Positions 25,300 to 34,148 of a stretch of 64,000 nt of DNA are shown here, piece after piece. The notes under the pieces were generated by a model. That model made no database searches, had not been told where the DNA came from, and saw nothing but the letters and a program-made list of their open reading frames with translations. Source of the DNA: CAUZIZ01 sp965219855. GTDB taxonomy: Bacteria; Acidobacteriota; UBA6911; RPQK01; JAJDTT01. Made by a program: the position numbers and the translations under genes. The DNA is taken from contig CBDCOR010000022.1 of assembly GCA_965219855.1 (NCBI GenBank), positions 124,001 through 188,000 of the forward strand, in the 5' to 3' direction. Positions within the stretch are counted from its first letter, which is position 1. Every line of letters starts with the position of its first letter.

Positions 25300-28297
25300 T
25301 CTGGCGTTCTCCCTTGGGGTCATAGAAAACCGGGCTACTGATCTTGGCTGCGATAGTCCTGCCGTCGAAGTTCTGGACGCGAACGGTTTCACCCATCCGC
25401 GAATGCCCCCCTTTGACCAACGCCAGTGCGATGGAATGGCCCAGGGCGGCACTGTAGTACGAGGAGGTCACGTGGCCCAACATGGGTCTCGGCAGGGGCG
25501 CCGAGGGATCGTCCACGATCTGTCCGCCCTCGAGCAGTACCTGCTGAGGTTCCTCGGTCAGGAGTCCGACGAACTGCTTGCGGTCCTCGCGTACCAAATA
25601 GGAGCGAAAAAGGGAACGCTTGCCCAGAAAATCTTTGTTCTTGCTGACCATGTGATCCAACCCCAGGTCCACCGGTGTTACGGAACCGTCCGTATCCTGA
25701 CCGACGATGATGTATCCCTTCTCGGCTCTAAGGATATGCATCGCCTCAGTGCCGAAAGGGGTAATCTCGAACTTCTCGCCGGCGGTCACTACTGCTTCCC
25801 AAACCTGACGCCCTCGATTGGCGTTGACATTGATTTCATAGGTCAGCTCACCGGTGAAGCTGATTCTGAAGATCCGGGCGGGAATTCCGTGAACCGTCCC
25901 TTCGCGGACGGCCATGAAGGGGAAGGCATCACCACTGAAGTCGATATCCTGGCAGAGCTCCTGGACAATCTGACGACTGTTGGGGCCGCAGACAGAAACC
26001 GTCGCCCAGTGGTCGGTCACCGAGGTCATATAGACCTTCAGCTGCGGCCACTCGGTCTGCAGCCAGAGTTCCAGCCAGGACATGATGTGGGCTGCGCCGC
26101 CCGTGGTGGTGTGCATCAAATAGTGATTTTCGCCCAAGCGCGCGGTGACTCCGTCGTCGATGACCATGCCGTTCTCATCGAGCATCAGGCCATAGCGGCA
26201 GCGGCCCACCGAGACCTTCAAGAAGGGATTGGTGTAGACCCGATTCAGGAAGAGGTTGGCATCGGGTCCCTGAATGTCGATTTTTCCAAGCGTCGAGGCA
26301 TCCAGAACACCGGCGCTTCGGCGGACCGCCAGGCACTCTCGGTTGACCGCCTCTTCCAACGACTCGCCGGATTGAGGAAAGTACCAGGGCCGTTTCCACT
26401 GTCCGACGTTCTCGAAGAGGGCGCCGCGCTCGACATGCCACTCGTGGATGGAAGTCTTGCGGATTGGATCGAAGAGATCCCGCTGCTCCCCTCCCGAGAT
26501 GACCCCACAGGCGACCGGAGTGTACAGGGGCCGAAATGTCGTAGTTCCGATCGAGCCCAGGTCAGTGCCGAGGTGCTGGGCGAGGACCGCAATGCCATTG
26601 ACGTTTCCCAGCTTCCCCTGGTCGGGGCCCATGCCCAGGGTGGTATAGCGCTTGACGTACTCGATAGAATCGTACCCTTCTCGTGCGGCCGCCAGAATGT
26701 CGGCTGACGTGACGTCCATCTGGGAATCCACGAACTGCTTTGGAGCCCGAGAAATGGGTTTGGTTGAGGGGACCACCCAGAGGGGCCGAATGGGATCTCC
26801 AGCTACCGAATCGACGGCTGGCGAGGACTGCGAAGGCGCACCTTCACCATAGCCGGCCGCCTGGGCTACAGCAGCACCTCCCTCCAGCCCTTCGGCCAGA
26901 CAGGCGCCCAGGTCAAAGCTGCCTCTGGCAGCGCCAACTGAACGTTCGGCCTGAACCGGCTCTGAGGGAACGAAGCACGCCTTCTCGCCATCGTAACGCG
27001 GCTTTCCACGCGCCTGAGCGTGAAGCTGCACGGTGGGACTCCATCCCCCGGAGACTGCCAGGAGGTCGCAGGCCAGGGTGCGAAGGGGACCGCTGACCGT
27101 CCTGCCCTCCTCACTGAGTGACCTGAGCTGGACTCCTCGAATCCTCTTCTCGCCCTTGGTATTGAAAACGACGTGCTGATTAATCACTTCGAGGCCACGT
27201 TTTTGAGCGCGGGCAGTCCACTGGCCGGGGGCGCGAGCATCGACGATCATCTCGACCGAGGCTCCGGCCTCCAGCAGATCGAAGGCGGTCTGATAGGCGC
27301 TGTCGTTGTTGGTAAACACCACCGCCCGAGAACCGGGGAGTACGGAATAGCGGTTGATGTACTCTGAAACCCCAGAGGCCAGCATGATGCCTGGCCGGTC
27401 ATTGTTGGAAAAGACCAGCGGACGCTCAATGGCACCTGTTGCCAGCACCACCTGTCGGGCACGAATACGCCACAGTCTCTGGCGCGGTCCCCGACTCTGC
27501 TCCGGCGTTAGGTGGTCGGTACAGCGCTCCACTGCCAGCAGGAAATTGTGCTCGTAGTATCCTACGGCGGTCGTTCGAATCAGGACTCGGACGTCGTTCA
27601 TGTTGGCGAGCTCGGAAGCCCTCGCTGCAGCCCATTCTGACGCCGGCGCCTGGTTGATCTGGGCAGGGCCACCTAGCAGACTCCCTCCCAGATCGGAGCG
27701 TTCGTCCACCAGGATCACCCTGGCATCGGTCCGTCCCGCCTCCACCGCCGCTGCCAGACCGGCGGGTCCAGCGCCTACCACGAGAACATCGCAGTGGACA
27801 TTCATGTGGTCGTAGTCATCGGGATCGGGGGCGTCGGGTATGGCGCCAAAGCCGGCAGCCTTGCGGATCTGGTGCTCGTAGTGACGCCAGAACCCGGCGG
27901 GCCACATGAAGGTCTTGTAGAAGAATCCGGGCGGCATGAGCCGTGCGAACCACCCATGGATGGCACGCCAGTCAAAGTCGACGCTGGGTGAAACATTGAC
28001 GCTGCGGGCAACCAGCCCTTCATACAACTCTACCTGGGTAGCCACCAGGTTGGGCTGGGTATAGGCCCCCTCCCCAACCTGGACGATCGCGTTGGGCTCC
28101 TCCACGCCGGCCGCAACGATCCCCCGGGGACGGTGGTACTTCATGCTGCGAGCGACCAGATGGACGCCGTTGGCCAGCAGCGCGGATGCCAAGGTATCGC
28201 CCTGATAGCCGTTGAGGGCTTTGCCGTTGAAGAAAAATTCCAGCGGACGGTTCCGGTCGATGCGTCCGCCCGAGGGGAGTCGATGACGCTGGCTCAT
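25292..28297 (-). CDS. soxA: Sarcosine oxidase alpha subunit
   Basis: 1,001 residues, the usual size. The N-terminal ferredoxin-like part has FFFNGKALNGYQGDTLASAL. The Rossmann domain DVLVVGAGPAGLAAAVEAGR binds NAD, and VVLATGAIERPLVFSNNDRP belongs to the FAD/NAD region. The C-terminal ~400 residues are a GcvT-like aminomethyl-transfer domain (EKGYIIVGQDTDGSVTPVDL) that handles tetrahydrofolate. The complex turns sarcosine into glycine, methylene-THF or formaldehyde, and hydrogen peroxide. Start ATG overlaps the soxD stop. Confidence 0.96.
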   Translation of the reverse strand: MSQRHRLPSGGRIDRNRPLEFFFNGKALNGYQGDTLASALLANGVHLVARSMKYHRPRGIVAAGVEEPNAIVQVGEGAYTQPNLVATQVELYEGLVARSVNVSPSVDFDWRAIHGWFARLMPPGFFYKTFMWPAGFWRHYEHQIRKAAGFGAIPDAPDPDDYDHMNVHCDVLVVGAGPAGLAAAVEAGRTDARVILVDERSDLGGSLLGGPAQINQAPASEWAAARASELANMNDVRVLIRTTAVGYYEHNFLLAVERCTDHLTPEQSRGPRQRLWRIRARQVVLATGAIERPLVFSNNDRPGIMLASGVSEYINRYSVLPGSRAVVFTNNDSAYQTAFDLLEAGASVEMIVDARAPGQWTARAQKRGLEVINQHVVFNTKGEKRIRGVQLRSLSEEGRTVSGPLRTLACDLLAVSGGWSPTVQLHAQARGKPRYDGEKACFVPSEPVQAERSVGAARGSFDLGACLAEGLEGGAAVAQAAGYGEGAPSQSSPAVDSVAGDPIRPLWVVPSTKPISRAPKQFVDSQMDVTSADILAAAREGYDSIEYVKRYTTLGMGPDQGKLGNVNGIAVLAQHLGTDLGSIGTTTFRPLYTPVACGVISGGEQRDLFDPIRKTSIHEWHVERGALFENVGQWKRPWYFPQSGESLEEAVNRECLAVRRSAGVLDASTLGKIDIQGPDANLFLNRVYTNPFLKVSVGRCRYGLMLDENGMVIDDGVTARLGENHYLMHTTTGGAAHIMSWLELWLQTEWPQLKVYMTSVTDHWATVSVCGPNSRQIVQELCQDIDFSGDAFPFMAVREGTVHGIPARIFRISFTGELTYEINVNANRGRQVWEAVVTAGEKFEITPFGTEAMHILRAEKGYIIVGQDTDGSVTPVDLGLDHMVSKNKDFLGKRSLFRSYLVREDRKQFVGLLTEEPQQVLLEGGQIVDDPSAPLPRPMLGHVTSSYYSAALGHSIALALVKGGHSRMGETVRVQNFDGRTIAAKISSPVFYDPKGERQNV

Positions 28298-28575
28298 GAG
28301 TGGTCCCCTGGTGGAGACTCACCTGGCTTATAGACCGACTTGATCTCGTTGGTCACGGTGTCCCGTTCGGCGTTGAAGTAGCGGCGGCAGCCCGAGGCAT
28401 GGTTCCACTGCTCTAGATGCCTGCCTCTGAGGTTCTTGCGATAGAACAGGTAATCGGCCCACTCCTCGTCGGACAACTCTTCCGGCTGCAGGGGACGGAC
28501 GATGTGAGCCTCGCCGGAGTAGCTGAACTCCGATTCGTCTCGAGGACCACACCAGGGACACTCAATTAGCAGCAA
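28294..28575 (-). CDS. soxD: Sarcosine oxidase delta subunit
   Basis: 93 residues from a TTG at 28575, 10 nt after the soxB stop and preceded by GAGGAAA. The longer open frame would run back into soxB and adds non-family sequence. The family core is present: IECPWCGPRDESEF (zinc ligands), EEWADYLFYRKNLRGRHLEQ, then W-HASGCRRYFN. SoxD binds zinc and helps assemble the heterotetramer. Confidence 0.92.
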   Translation of the reverse strand: MLLIECPWCGPRDESEFSYSGEAHIVRPLQPEELSDEEWADYLFYRKNLRGRHLEQWNHASGCRRYFNAERDTVTNEIKSVYKPGESPPGDHS

Positions 28576-28585
28576 AACCGTTTCC

Positions 28586-29836
28586 TCAGTGCGCAACGCC
28601 GGCGGCCCCGTGCTCGTCGATAAGGTGCCCGGTGGTGAAACGCTCCAGTGAGAAGGGCGCGTTGAGCTCGTGAGGCCGGTCCTGAGCAATGGTGTAGGCA
28701 AAGACCCATCCGGAGCCGGGCGTCGACTTGTAGCCGCCGGTCCCCCAGCCGCAGTTGAAGTAGAGCCCCTTCACCGGAGTCAATCCGATGATGGGACACG
28801 CGTCCGGACAGGTGTCGACGGTCCCGGCCCACTGCCGCAACATGCGGACTCGGCTGAACCGGGGAAACATCTCCACGATCGCGCTCAAAGCGTGCTCCAG
28901 AGTGGAAGGGCTACCACGCTGCGCATAGCCGTTGTAGGAGTCGACTCCGGCGCCGCAGAGGAGCTCTCCCCGGTCTGTCTGGCTGATGTAGGCGTGCACG
29001 GCGTTGGACATCACCACCATGTTCAGCGCCGGCTTGATAGGTTCCGACACGCAGGCCTGCAGTGGGCGGCTCTCGAGCGGCAGCCGCAAACCCGCCATGG
29101 ATGCAATAACCCCCGAGTTGCCCGCGGTGACACAGCCTACCTTTCCCGCCTTGATGAATCCTCGGGAGGTATCGACGCCCCTGACGGCGCCATCCTCGCG
29201 GCGGATACCCGTCACCTCGCAATTCTGGATAATGTCAACTCCCACTGAGTCGGCCGCGCGGGCCAATCCCCAGGCCAGAGCGTCGTGCCGGGCGGTGCCA
29301 CCCCGTCGCTGTAGGGAAGCTCCCAGGATCGGGTAACGGGCGTGGGGAGAGATGTCGATGATCGGTACCAGTTCCTTGATCTGCTCCGGCGTAAGGAATT
29401 CGCTGTCGATACCGTTGAGAACGTTCGCGTTGACCCGTCGCTGGATGTCGCGCAGATCCTGCAGCGTATGCCCCAGACTCAGGAGCCCGCGCTGGCTGAA
29501 CATCAGGTTGAAGTTCAGCTCTTGGGTCAGGCCCTCCCAGAGCTTCAGCGAGAACTCGTAGATGTGAGCCGCCTCGTCCCAGAGGTAGTTGGAGCGGACG
29601 ATTTCGGTGTTGCGTCCAGTGTTGCCGCCCCCGACGAAACCTTTCTCGACGACGGCTACACTGCCGATCTGATGTTCCTTGACAAGGTAGTAGGCGGTCG
29701 CAAGACCATGACCACCACCGCCGACAATCACCACGCCGTATTCGGACTTAGGCTCGGGACTCCGCCAGGCGCGTTGCCAATTCTCGTGGTAGCTGAAGGC
29801 GTTACGGGCCAGGTTGAGAAAGGAATATTTCTGCAT
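28586..29836 (-). CDS. soxB: Sarcosine oxidase beta subunit
   Basis: 416 residues. The N-terminal FAD fold is VVIVGGGGHGLATAYYLVKE. It has VEKGFVGGGNTGRNTEIVRS and LGASLQRRGGTARHDALAWG, and ends with GLYFNCGWGTGGYKSTPGSG. It carries the flavin where sarcosine is oxidised. First gene of the operon, with 28 bases between its start and the nearest TATA-like stretch; a promoter could not be fixed. No folate-cycle genes are adjacent. Confidence 0.96.
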   Translation of the reverse strand: MQKYSFLNLARNAFSYHENWQRAWRSPEPKSEYGVVIVGGGGHGLATAYYLVKEHQIGSVAVVEKGFVGGGNTGRNTEIVRSNYLWDEAAHIYEFSLKLWEGLTQELNFNLMFSQRGLLSLGHTLQDLRDIQRRVNANVLNGIDSEFLTPEQIKELVPIIDISPHARYPILGASLQRRGGTARHDALAWGLARAADSVGVDIIQNCEVTGIRREDGAVRGVDTSRGFIKAGKVGCVTAGNSGVIASMAGLRLPLESRPLQACVSEPIKPALNMVVMSNAVHAYISQTDRGELLCGAGVDSYNGYAQRGSPSTLEHALSAIVEMFPRFSRVRMLRQWAGTVDTCPDACPIIGLTPVKGLYFNCGWGTGGYKSTPGSGWVFAYTIAQDRPHELNAPFSLERFTTGHLIDEHGAAGVAH

Positions 29837-29970
29837 TCGGGTGGTATGCTGGCTCCAGTCGAATTCTCATGGAGGCGGCGGAGATTATATCCAAACCCCT
29901 AAGGTCAGGCTAGTGTAGACAGGCCAACGACAATATGGGAGCCTGAAGCGCTGGTTAGCGGTCTGAGGAC

Positions 29971-30045
29971 GTGGCTTTGGGCTCCAGGCCGAAGTCTTCT
30001 TCCTTCGAGCCTTTGGCTCGGACGGCGGCCTGGAGGCCGAAGCTA
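29971..30045. repeat. Palindromic repeat A, copy 4, occupied by an intron
   Basis: GTGGCTTTGGGCTCCAGGCC at one end, CGAGCCTTTGGCTCG centre, GGCCTGGAGGCCGAAGCTA at the other. The group II intron begins at the next base, so the final C of the usual GCTAC is displaced to after the intron. 29837-29970 shows no gene. Confidence 0.9.
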
Positions 30046-30635
30046 GTGCGCCTGTGAAGGCGTTTGATCAGAAGGGTGAAAGTCCCTTCCAGGCTAACGT
30101 TACCGGCCTGAAGTCGACAGTGGTAACTGCGTTTCCGTGAGGAAGGGTGGAGAGCAACCTGAGACGAACGACCAATCCGTAACGCAAGTGAACTCGATTC
30201 GGCCAAGCCTGTCGGGGAGGGTCCTGGCAAAGCCCGAACCCTTGACCGCGCGACGGCCATCCCTCCGACCTGAACGGTCTGCCCGGGGGGATAGACGCGG
30301 CAGGTCACGGCGGTGAAGTAACGTGACAAAGCGACCGTGACGAAATGGCAATGCGGTGGTTGGAGATGGAGAGGTCGGAAGGTCAAACGAGATAAGCAGG
30401 GAGATCTGTCGGGTGAGGGACGTGGACGACCCATCGTGAGAGCTCGCAGTGGGGGACGCTGCGTGAGCAATGGCCCAGGCCCGCGGTGCAGTATCGCCCG
30501 CCGAAGGGGAGCGAACCTGGCGATACCGGTGAGGTCGGTTGAAGCGGCTCGACAGAAGTCAGAGCTCCCATAGTAGCGGGGAAGCCGTGCAGCAAAACGC
30601 GGTGGAGCGAAGGGGAGCAGGAAGGTAGATGCGAA

Positions 30636-31994
30636 ATGACTAAATCGCGGAAACGTAACTCCGCCCAAAGGCGGGACTACATCCCGGTCACAGTGCCGTT
30701 TTCGGCTAGCCCGGCTGGAGAGCCCGCTGGCATCGAACAGTGGGCTCATCGCGCGGTTTGGACGGATCGCATGTTGGAGACACTTTTGAAAGGAAAGGTG
30801 AGAGGAGGGAAATGGCACACGCTGATCGATAAGGTGTTTTGCAGCCGGAACCTTTCCAGCTCGGCCGAGAAGGTCTTGGGCAGGAAAGGAGCGGCGGGAG
30901 TGGACCGGCAAACGTGGGGGGATTTCGCCGAACACGAGCGGGAGGAACTCGAATGGTTGCAGGAAGAACTGCGTGAGGGGACCTATCGTCCGGCAGCGGT
31001 GCTGCGGAGGTGGATTCCCAAAACAGGCAGTTCGGAAAAGCGACCGCTGGGGATTCCGACCGTGCGGGATCGAGTCGTGCAAACGGCTTTGGTCCACGGG
31101 ATCGAGCCGATTCTGGAGGCCACGTTCCATGATCGAAGCTACGGCTTTCGTCATGGGCGAGGGTGCCACGGCGCACTGCGGTACGTCGAAGAGCTGCTCG
31201 AAGCCGGTTATGTGTATGTCGTCGACGCGGATCTGAAGGGTTACTTCGATACGATCCCGAAAGATCGACTGTTGGACCTGATCCAACAGAAGATATCGGA
31301 TCGCCGCGTGCTGGGCCTGGTTCAGCTGTTTCTGAATCAGGGGATACTGGAAGAGCTGCGTAAGTGGATTCCGGAAGCCGGAGTCCCCCAAGGCGCCGTT
31401 CTTTCTCCGGTGTTGTCGAATGCCTACCTCAATCCCCTGGACCATCGGATGGCCGATCTGGGCTTCCAGATGGTGCGCTACGCGGATGACTTTGTCCTGC
31501 TGTGTCGCGCACCCGAGGAGGCTGAAGCGGCCCTGGCCGAAGGGCGGGACTGGGTGGAGGACAACGGGCTGAGACTGCATCCCGAGAAGACACACATCGT
31601 GGACTCGCGAGAGAAGAGCTTTTCGTTCTTGGGCGATTCGTTCCGAGGCCGTTTTCGGTTTCCACGAGCGAAGAGCCACCGAAAGTTCGTCGAGCGCATT
31701 CACGAGCTGACGCCGCGCAAGTCGGGCGACTCGCTGGAGGTCATCCTCCAGCGGCTCAATCGCTCGACGCAAGGCTGGTTCAACTACTTCCGGCACTGTC
31801 ATTGGAACATCTTCAAGGACTACGACGGTCTGATCCGTCGTCGTTTGCGACGCCTGCTTCTGAAGCGCAACCGGAAGAATAGAAAACGCCTCTGTCGAAA
31901 TCACCGTTGGCCCAACGCCTTCTTTACGGATCATGGGTTCACGAGCCTGACTGACGCCCATATCCGTTTCGTCCAATCCATAGGAACCTACTGA
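30636..31994 (+). CDS. ltrA: Group II intron reverse transcriptase/maturase
   Basis: 452 residues. Reverse transcriptase blocks in order: KRPLGIPTVRDRVVQTAL, SYGFRHGRGCHGAL, VVDADLKGYFDTI (catalytic Asp), GVPQGAVLSPVLSNAYL and RYADDFVLLC (YADD, residues 282-285). The thumb/maturase part follows (LQRLNRSTQGWFNYFRHCHW). It ends without an HNH endonuclease domain. It would help the intron splice and copy itself into DNA. Intact. Confidence 0.95.
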   Translation: MTKSRKRNSAQRRDYIPVTVPFSASPAGEPAGIEQWAHRAVWTDRMLETLLKGKVRGGKWHTLIDKVFCSRNLSSSAEKVLGRKGAAGVDRQTWGDFAEHEREELEWLQEELREGTYRPAAVLRRWIPKTGSSEKRPLGIPTVRDRVVQTALVHGIEPILEATFHDRSYGFRHGRGCHGALRYVEELLEAGYVYVVDADLKGYFDTIPKDRLLDLIQQKISDRRVLGLVQLFLNQGILEELRKWIPEAGVPQGAVLSPVLSNAYLNPLDHRMADLGFQMVRYADDFVLLCRAPEEAEAALAEGRDWVEDNGLRLHPEKTHIVDSREKSFSFLGDSFRGRFRFPRAKSHRKFVERIHELTPRKSGDSLEVILQRLNRSTQGWFNYFRHCHWNIFKDYDGLIRRRLRRLLLKRNRKNRKRLCRNHRWPNAFFTDHGFTSLTDAHIRFVQSIGTY

Positions 31995-31999
31995 CTGGA

Positions 32000-32032
32000 G
32001 AGCTGTATGCGGGAGAATCGCACGTGCAGTTC
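32000..32032 (+). ncRNA. Group II intron domain V (catalytic hairpin)
   Basis: GAGCTGTATGCGGGAGAATC, then GCACGTGCAGTTC: a hairpin with the GAGC...GTTC base and a GAGAA-type loop, as in domain V. A domain VI stem follows before the 3' end. Confidence 0.8.
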
Positions 32033-32195
32033 GGAGGGAGGGGAGCCGGGTGACCGTGCTTCCCTACCCTATCGCTCCCCAAACCTGAGTTTCCAGCTGA
32101 ATGGTCCAGCGCCCATTGATGGCGGGACTGACCGGACAAGAACGGAGACAGGCATAACCACTCCCCGGGTAGATGCCAGGTCGCGGTCCCTTTTT

Positions 32196-32219
32196 CTGTG
32201 TATTATGTATAATACACAG
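32196..32219 (+). promoter_or_regulatory. Palindromic operator and -10 box of a vapBC operon
   Basis: CTGTGTATTA and TAATACACAG as perfect 10-bp arms round TGTA. The -10 box TATAAT (32208-32213) is inside, 7 nt before the ATG at 32221, so the mRNA would be leaderless. No clear -35 box. 32073-32195 shows no gene. Confidence 0.75.
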
Positions 32220-32220
32220 C

Positions 32221-32469
32221 ATGTCGACCAAGACGATCTCATTGAAGTCGGAGGCCTACGAGAAGCTCAAGGCTGCGAAGCGCTTTCCGAGCGAGTCCTT
32301 CAGCCAGGTCGTCCTGCGCGCCACCTGGCCCGAGGAGACCATTACTGCGGGTCAGTTCCTGCGACTATGCCGGGAGCGCGGACGGTACTTCTCCCGGGAG
32401 GAATTGGAGACCCTCCAAAGGTTGAAGGAAAGGGAATCACCTCCAGAGGATAAGTGGGTCAGCCGGTGA
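32221..32469 (+). CDS. VapB-type antitoxin (DUF217-like)
   Basis: 82 residues from the ATG at 32221; the open frame goes further upstream but through the operator. MSTKTISLKSEAYEKLKAAK with ESFSQVVLRATW is the short DNA-binding antitoxin pattern seen in DUF217/VapB proteins. The basic and acidic tail should engage the PIN toxin downstream. Stop overlaps the toxin GTG as GTGA. Confidence 0.85.
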   Translation: MSTKTISLKSEAYEKLKAAKRFPSESFSQVVLRATWPEETITAGQFLRLCRERGRYFSREELETLQRLKERESPPEDKWVSR

Positions 32470-32879
32470 TCCTGGAAACGACGTTTCTCATCGACCTGGA
32501 ACGGGAGTTGGGAAGACCGGTGGTAGGACCAGCTCAACAGTTCCTCGAAATCCACTCTCGCCAGAGGCTTTACATCACCCACACCATTGCCGGTGAACTG
32601 GCTGCCGGGACTTCCCTTGGCGAGCGTCCCAAATGGGAATCATTTCTTTCGCCTTTTCACATCTTGCCGTGCTCACGAGACGTCTGCTGGGCATACGGTC
32701 GAGCGTATCGATACCTACAGGAGAACGGACTGCTGATCGGGAGCAATGATCTTTGGATCGCGGCCAGCGCTCTGGTCCATCAGATGTCGGTGGTGACCCG
32801 AAACCGGCGACACTATGGCAGGGTCCCCGGCCTGCGAGTCGCCGATTATCCTCCACAAGAACCGACATCCTCCGAGTGA
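32466..32879 (+). CDS. PIN-domain toxin VapC
   Basis: 137 residues from the GTG at 32466, the overlapping-start design of the neighbouring TA pairs; a GTG at 32454 is also possible. MILETTFLIDLERELGRPVV resembles the VapC start, but the first catalytic Asp is replaced by Glu. THTIAGELAAGTS, GSNDLWIAASALVH and VTRNRRHYGRVPGL follow. Activity may be altered by the Asp-to-Glu change. Confidence 0.87.
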   Translation: MILETTFLIDLERELGRPVVGPAQQFLEIHSRQRLYITHTIAGELAAGTSLGERPKWESFLSPFHILPCSRDVCWAYGRAYRYLQENGLLIGSNDLWIAASALVHQMSVVTRNRRHYGRVPGLRVADYPPQEPTSSE

Positions 32880-32881
32880 AG

Positions 32882-32914
32882 GAGCTCAAGCGCCTGGTTC
32901 CCAACAACAACTAA
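32882..32914 (+). pseudogene. Tail remnant of a kinase-propeller gene
   Basis: Only ELKRLVPNNN and a TAA remain, matching the end ELKRLVPTDN of the kinase family. The TAA also serves as the target duplication of the element that follows. Confidence 0.6.
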
Positions 32915-33095
32915 GGGTCTGCGCAAGAATAACTTGGCATTTTGGCATCCCGGCTTCACAGCATCTTCGGCCGCTCCTCAATCGCGAAATCCTCAACGTA
33001 GACCTGGCTACGCCTGCGGTTTCGCTCAATCGTTCGCGGCCAAATCTGATGCAAATCCGAGCGCCAATTCTACCAAGTTATTCTTGCGCAGACCC
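32915..33095. mobile_element. MITE-like element with perfect terminal repeats
   Basis: 181 bp bounded by perfect 23-bp inverted repeats starting GGGTCTGCGCAAGAATAACT, flanked by TAA on both sides (32912-32914 and 33096-33098). No coding frame. TIRs starting GGG with a 3-bp TNA target duplication are known from some IS5-family groups, so it may be moved by such a transposase. 33099-33240 shows no gene. Confidence 0.8.
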
Positions 33096-33240
33096 TAAGG
33101 TCAGCCACTTGGATGAGGTGAACAGCCCGTACGGATTTTGGTAGCAGTACCCGGATTTTCCCACGCTTGACGTTGATCCTCAATCCTGGCTGGGCACTGA
33201 AACCTTGTATCTGTGTTGCGTTTGTGACACACTTCTACCC

Positions 33241-33498
33241 ATGAAGACGGCTGTCGTTCACGCACGAATAGAGCCAGACACGAAGCGGAGGGCCGAGAGC
33301 GTTCTGCGTAAGCTTGGGATTACGCCTACAGAGGCCATCCGGATTTTCTATCGGCAGATTACGTTGAGAGGCGGGCTCCCATTCCCAGTTGAGATTCCGA
33401 ACGAGCTTACCGTGACTACCCTCGAAAAAAGTCGCCTGGGTGAAGAGGTAGAAGAATTCCACTCCCTGGATGAGATGTTCGAGAACTGGGAGAAATGA
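33241..33498 (+). CDS. RelB/DinJ-family antitoxin
   Basis: 85 residues from the ATG at 33241. KTAVVHARIEPDTKRRAESV and LGITPTEAIRIFYRQITLRG are the RHH fold of RelB/DinJ, followed by the toxin-binding tail. A weak promoter (TTGTAT, 17 bp, CACACT) lies 7 nt before the start. Its stop overlaps the YafQ start as ATGA. Confidence 0.9.
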   Translation: MKTAVVHARIEPDTKRRAESVLRKLGITPTEAIRIFYRQITLRGGLPFPVEIPNELTVTTLEKSRLGEEVEEFHSLDEMFENWEK

Positions 33499-33725
33499 AG
33501 AGGGTCTCCCAGACCAGACAGTTCTCTCGAGATATCAAGCGGATGCGCAAACGCGCAAGGGATCTCGGCAAGCTTCGAGAGGTCGTGAAGTTGCTTGCAT
33601 CGGGCGAACGCCTGCCTCCAAAATACCGGGACCATGCGCTTATTGGCCCTTGGCAACAATCTTGTGACTGGCACATCGAACCCGACTGGATTCTGATCTA
33701 TACGGTCGACGAGCCGATTTGCTAG
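33495..33725 (+). pseudogene. YafQ-family toxin, C-terminus lost
   Basis: 76 residues: KRVSQTRQFSRDIKRMRKRA, then YRDHALIGPWQQSCDWHIEP and DWILIYTVDE. That covers the YafQ mRNA-interferase fold up to the fourth strand. The last ~15 residues, which hold the final catalytic His in YafQ, are missing: the frame runs into PIC and a stop, where the start of a kinase remnant begins. Likely inactive or crippled. Confidence 0.8.
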
Positions 33726-34120
33726 GCCAGACGCTCAACCATTACGAGATCACCGCGAAACTGGGCGAAGGTGGGATGGGTGCCGTCTACCGAGCTACAG
33801 ACACCCGCCTGGGACGGGAAGTCGCGCTGAAGATCCTACCCGAGAAGTTTGTCCGAGATCGACAGCGATGGATCCAAGACTCGGATCCATATCCGGTCCT
33901 TCGATCGATGGGAGGCGATTTCCGTTCCTGACAGCGAGTACTTGTCCCAGCCCTTCTTCTCTCCGGATGGGAAGTGGCTTGGATTCTCCTGGAGGTCCAG
34001 CACAGAAAAGCGCCTGGACGAGTCGGGGACCCTGGCGTATGTTGCCGGATCGGTCAGGCCGCGGCGAAAGTTTCAGCAGACGGCGTTACCACGGTCTTCA
34101 GTTGATCCTTTGTTGAGATA
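33719..34120 (+). pseudogene. Kinase N-lobe joined to propeller scrap
   Basis: Starts TTG with LGQTLNHYEITAKLGEGGMG, reads to KFVRDRQR, then jumps to propeller sequence in another frame (RIHIRSFDRWEAISVPDSEY, FFSPDGKWLGFSW) and later SGTLAYVAGS. Kinase catalytic residues are missing. A TATAAT for the next operon lies at its end (34119-34124). Confidence 0.75.
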
Positions 34121-34148
34121 TAATCAGACCCTTGGCTCGAATTGACCA

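Larger units (their letters stand above)
30046..32072 (+). mobile_element. Group II intron, copy 1
   Basis: 2,027 nt from GTGCGCCTGTG to a CCCTAT end. A structured 5' region of ~590 nt precedes one reverse transcriptase gene, and domain V follows. It differs from the copy at 44627 by two substitutions found by reading (30303 and 31494). The boundaries are supported because joining the exons restores GCTA-C, as in empty copies of the palindrome. Confidence 0.9.

Noticed and set aside
29955..31976. 673-residue open frame antisense to group II intron copy 1 (also 44509-46557 for copy 2)
   Set aside because: It mirrors the intron RNA and RT gene, has no family motifs, and its low-complexity Arg/Ser/Pro-rich content is typical of a shadow frame.
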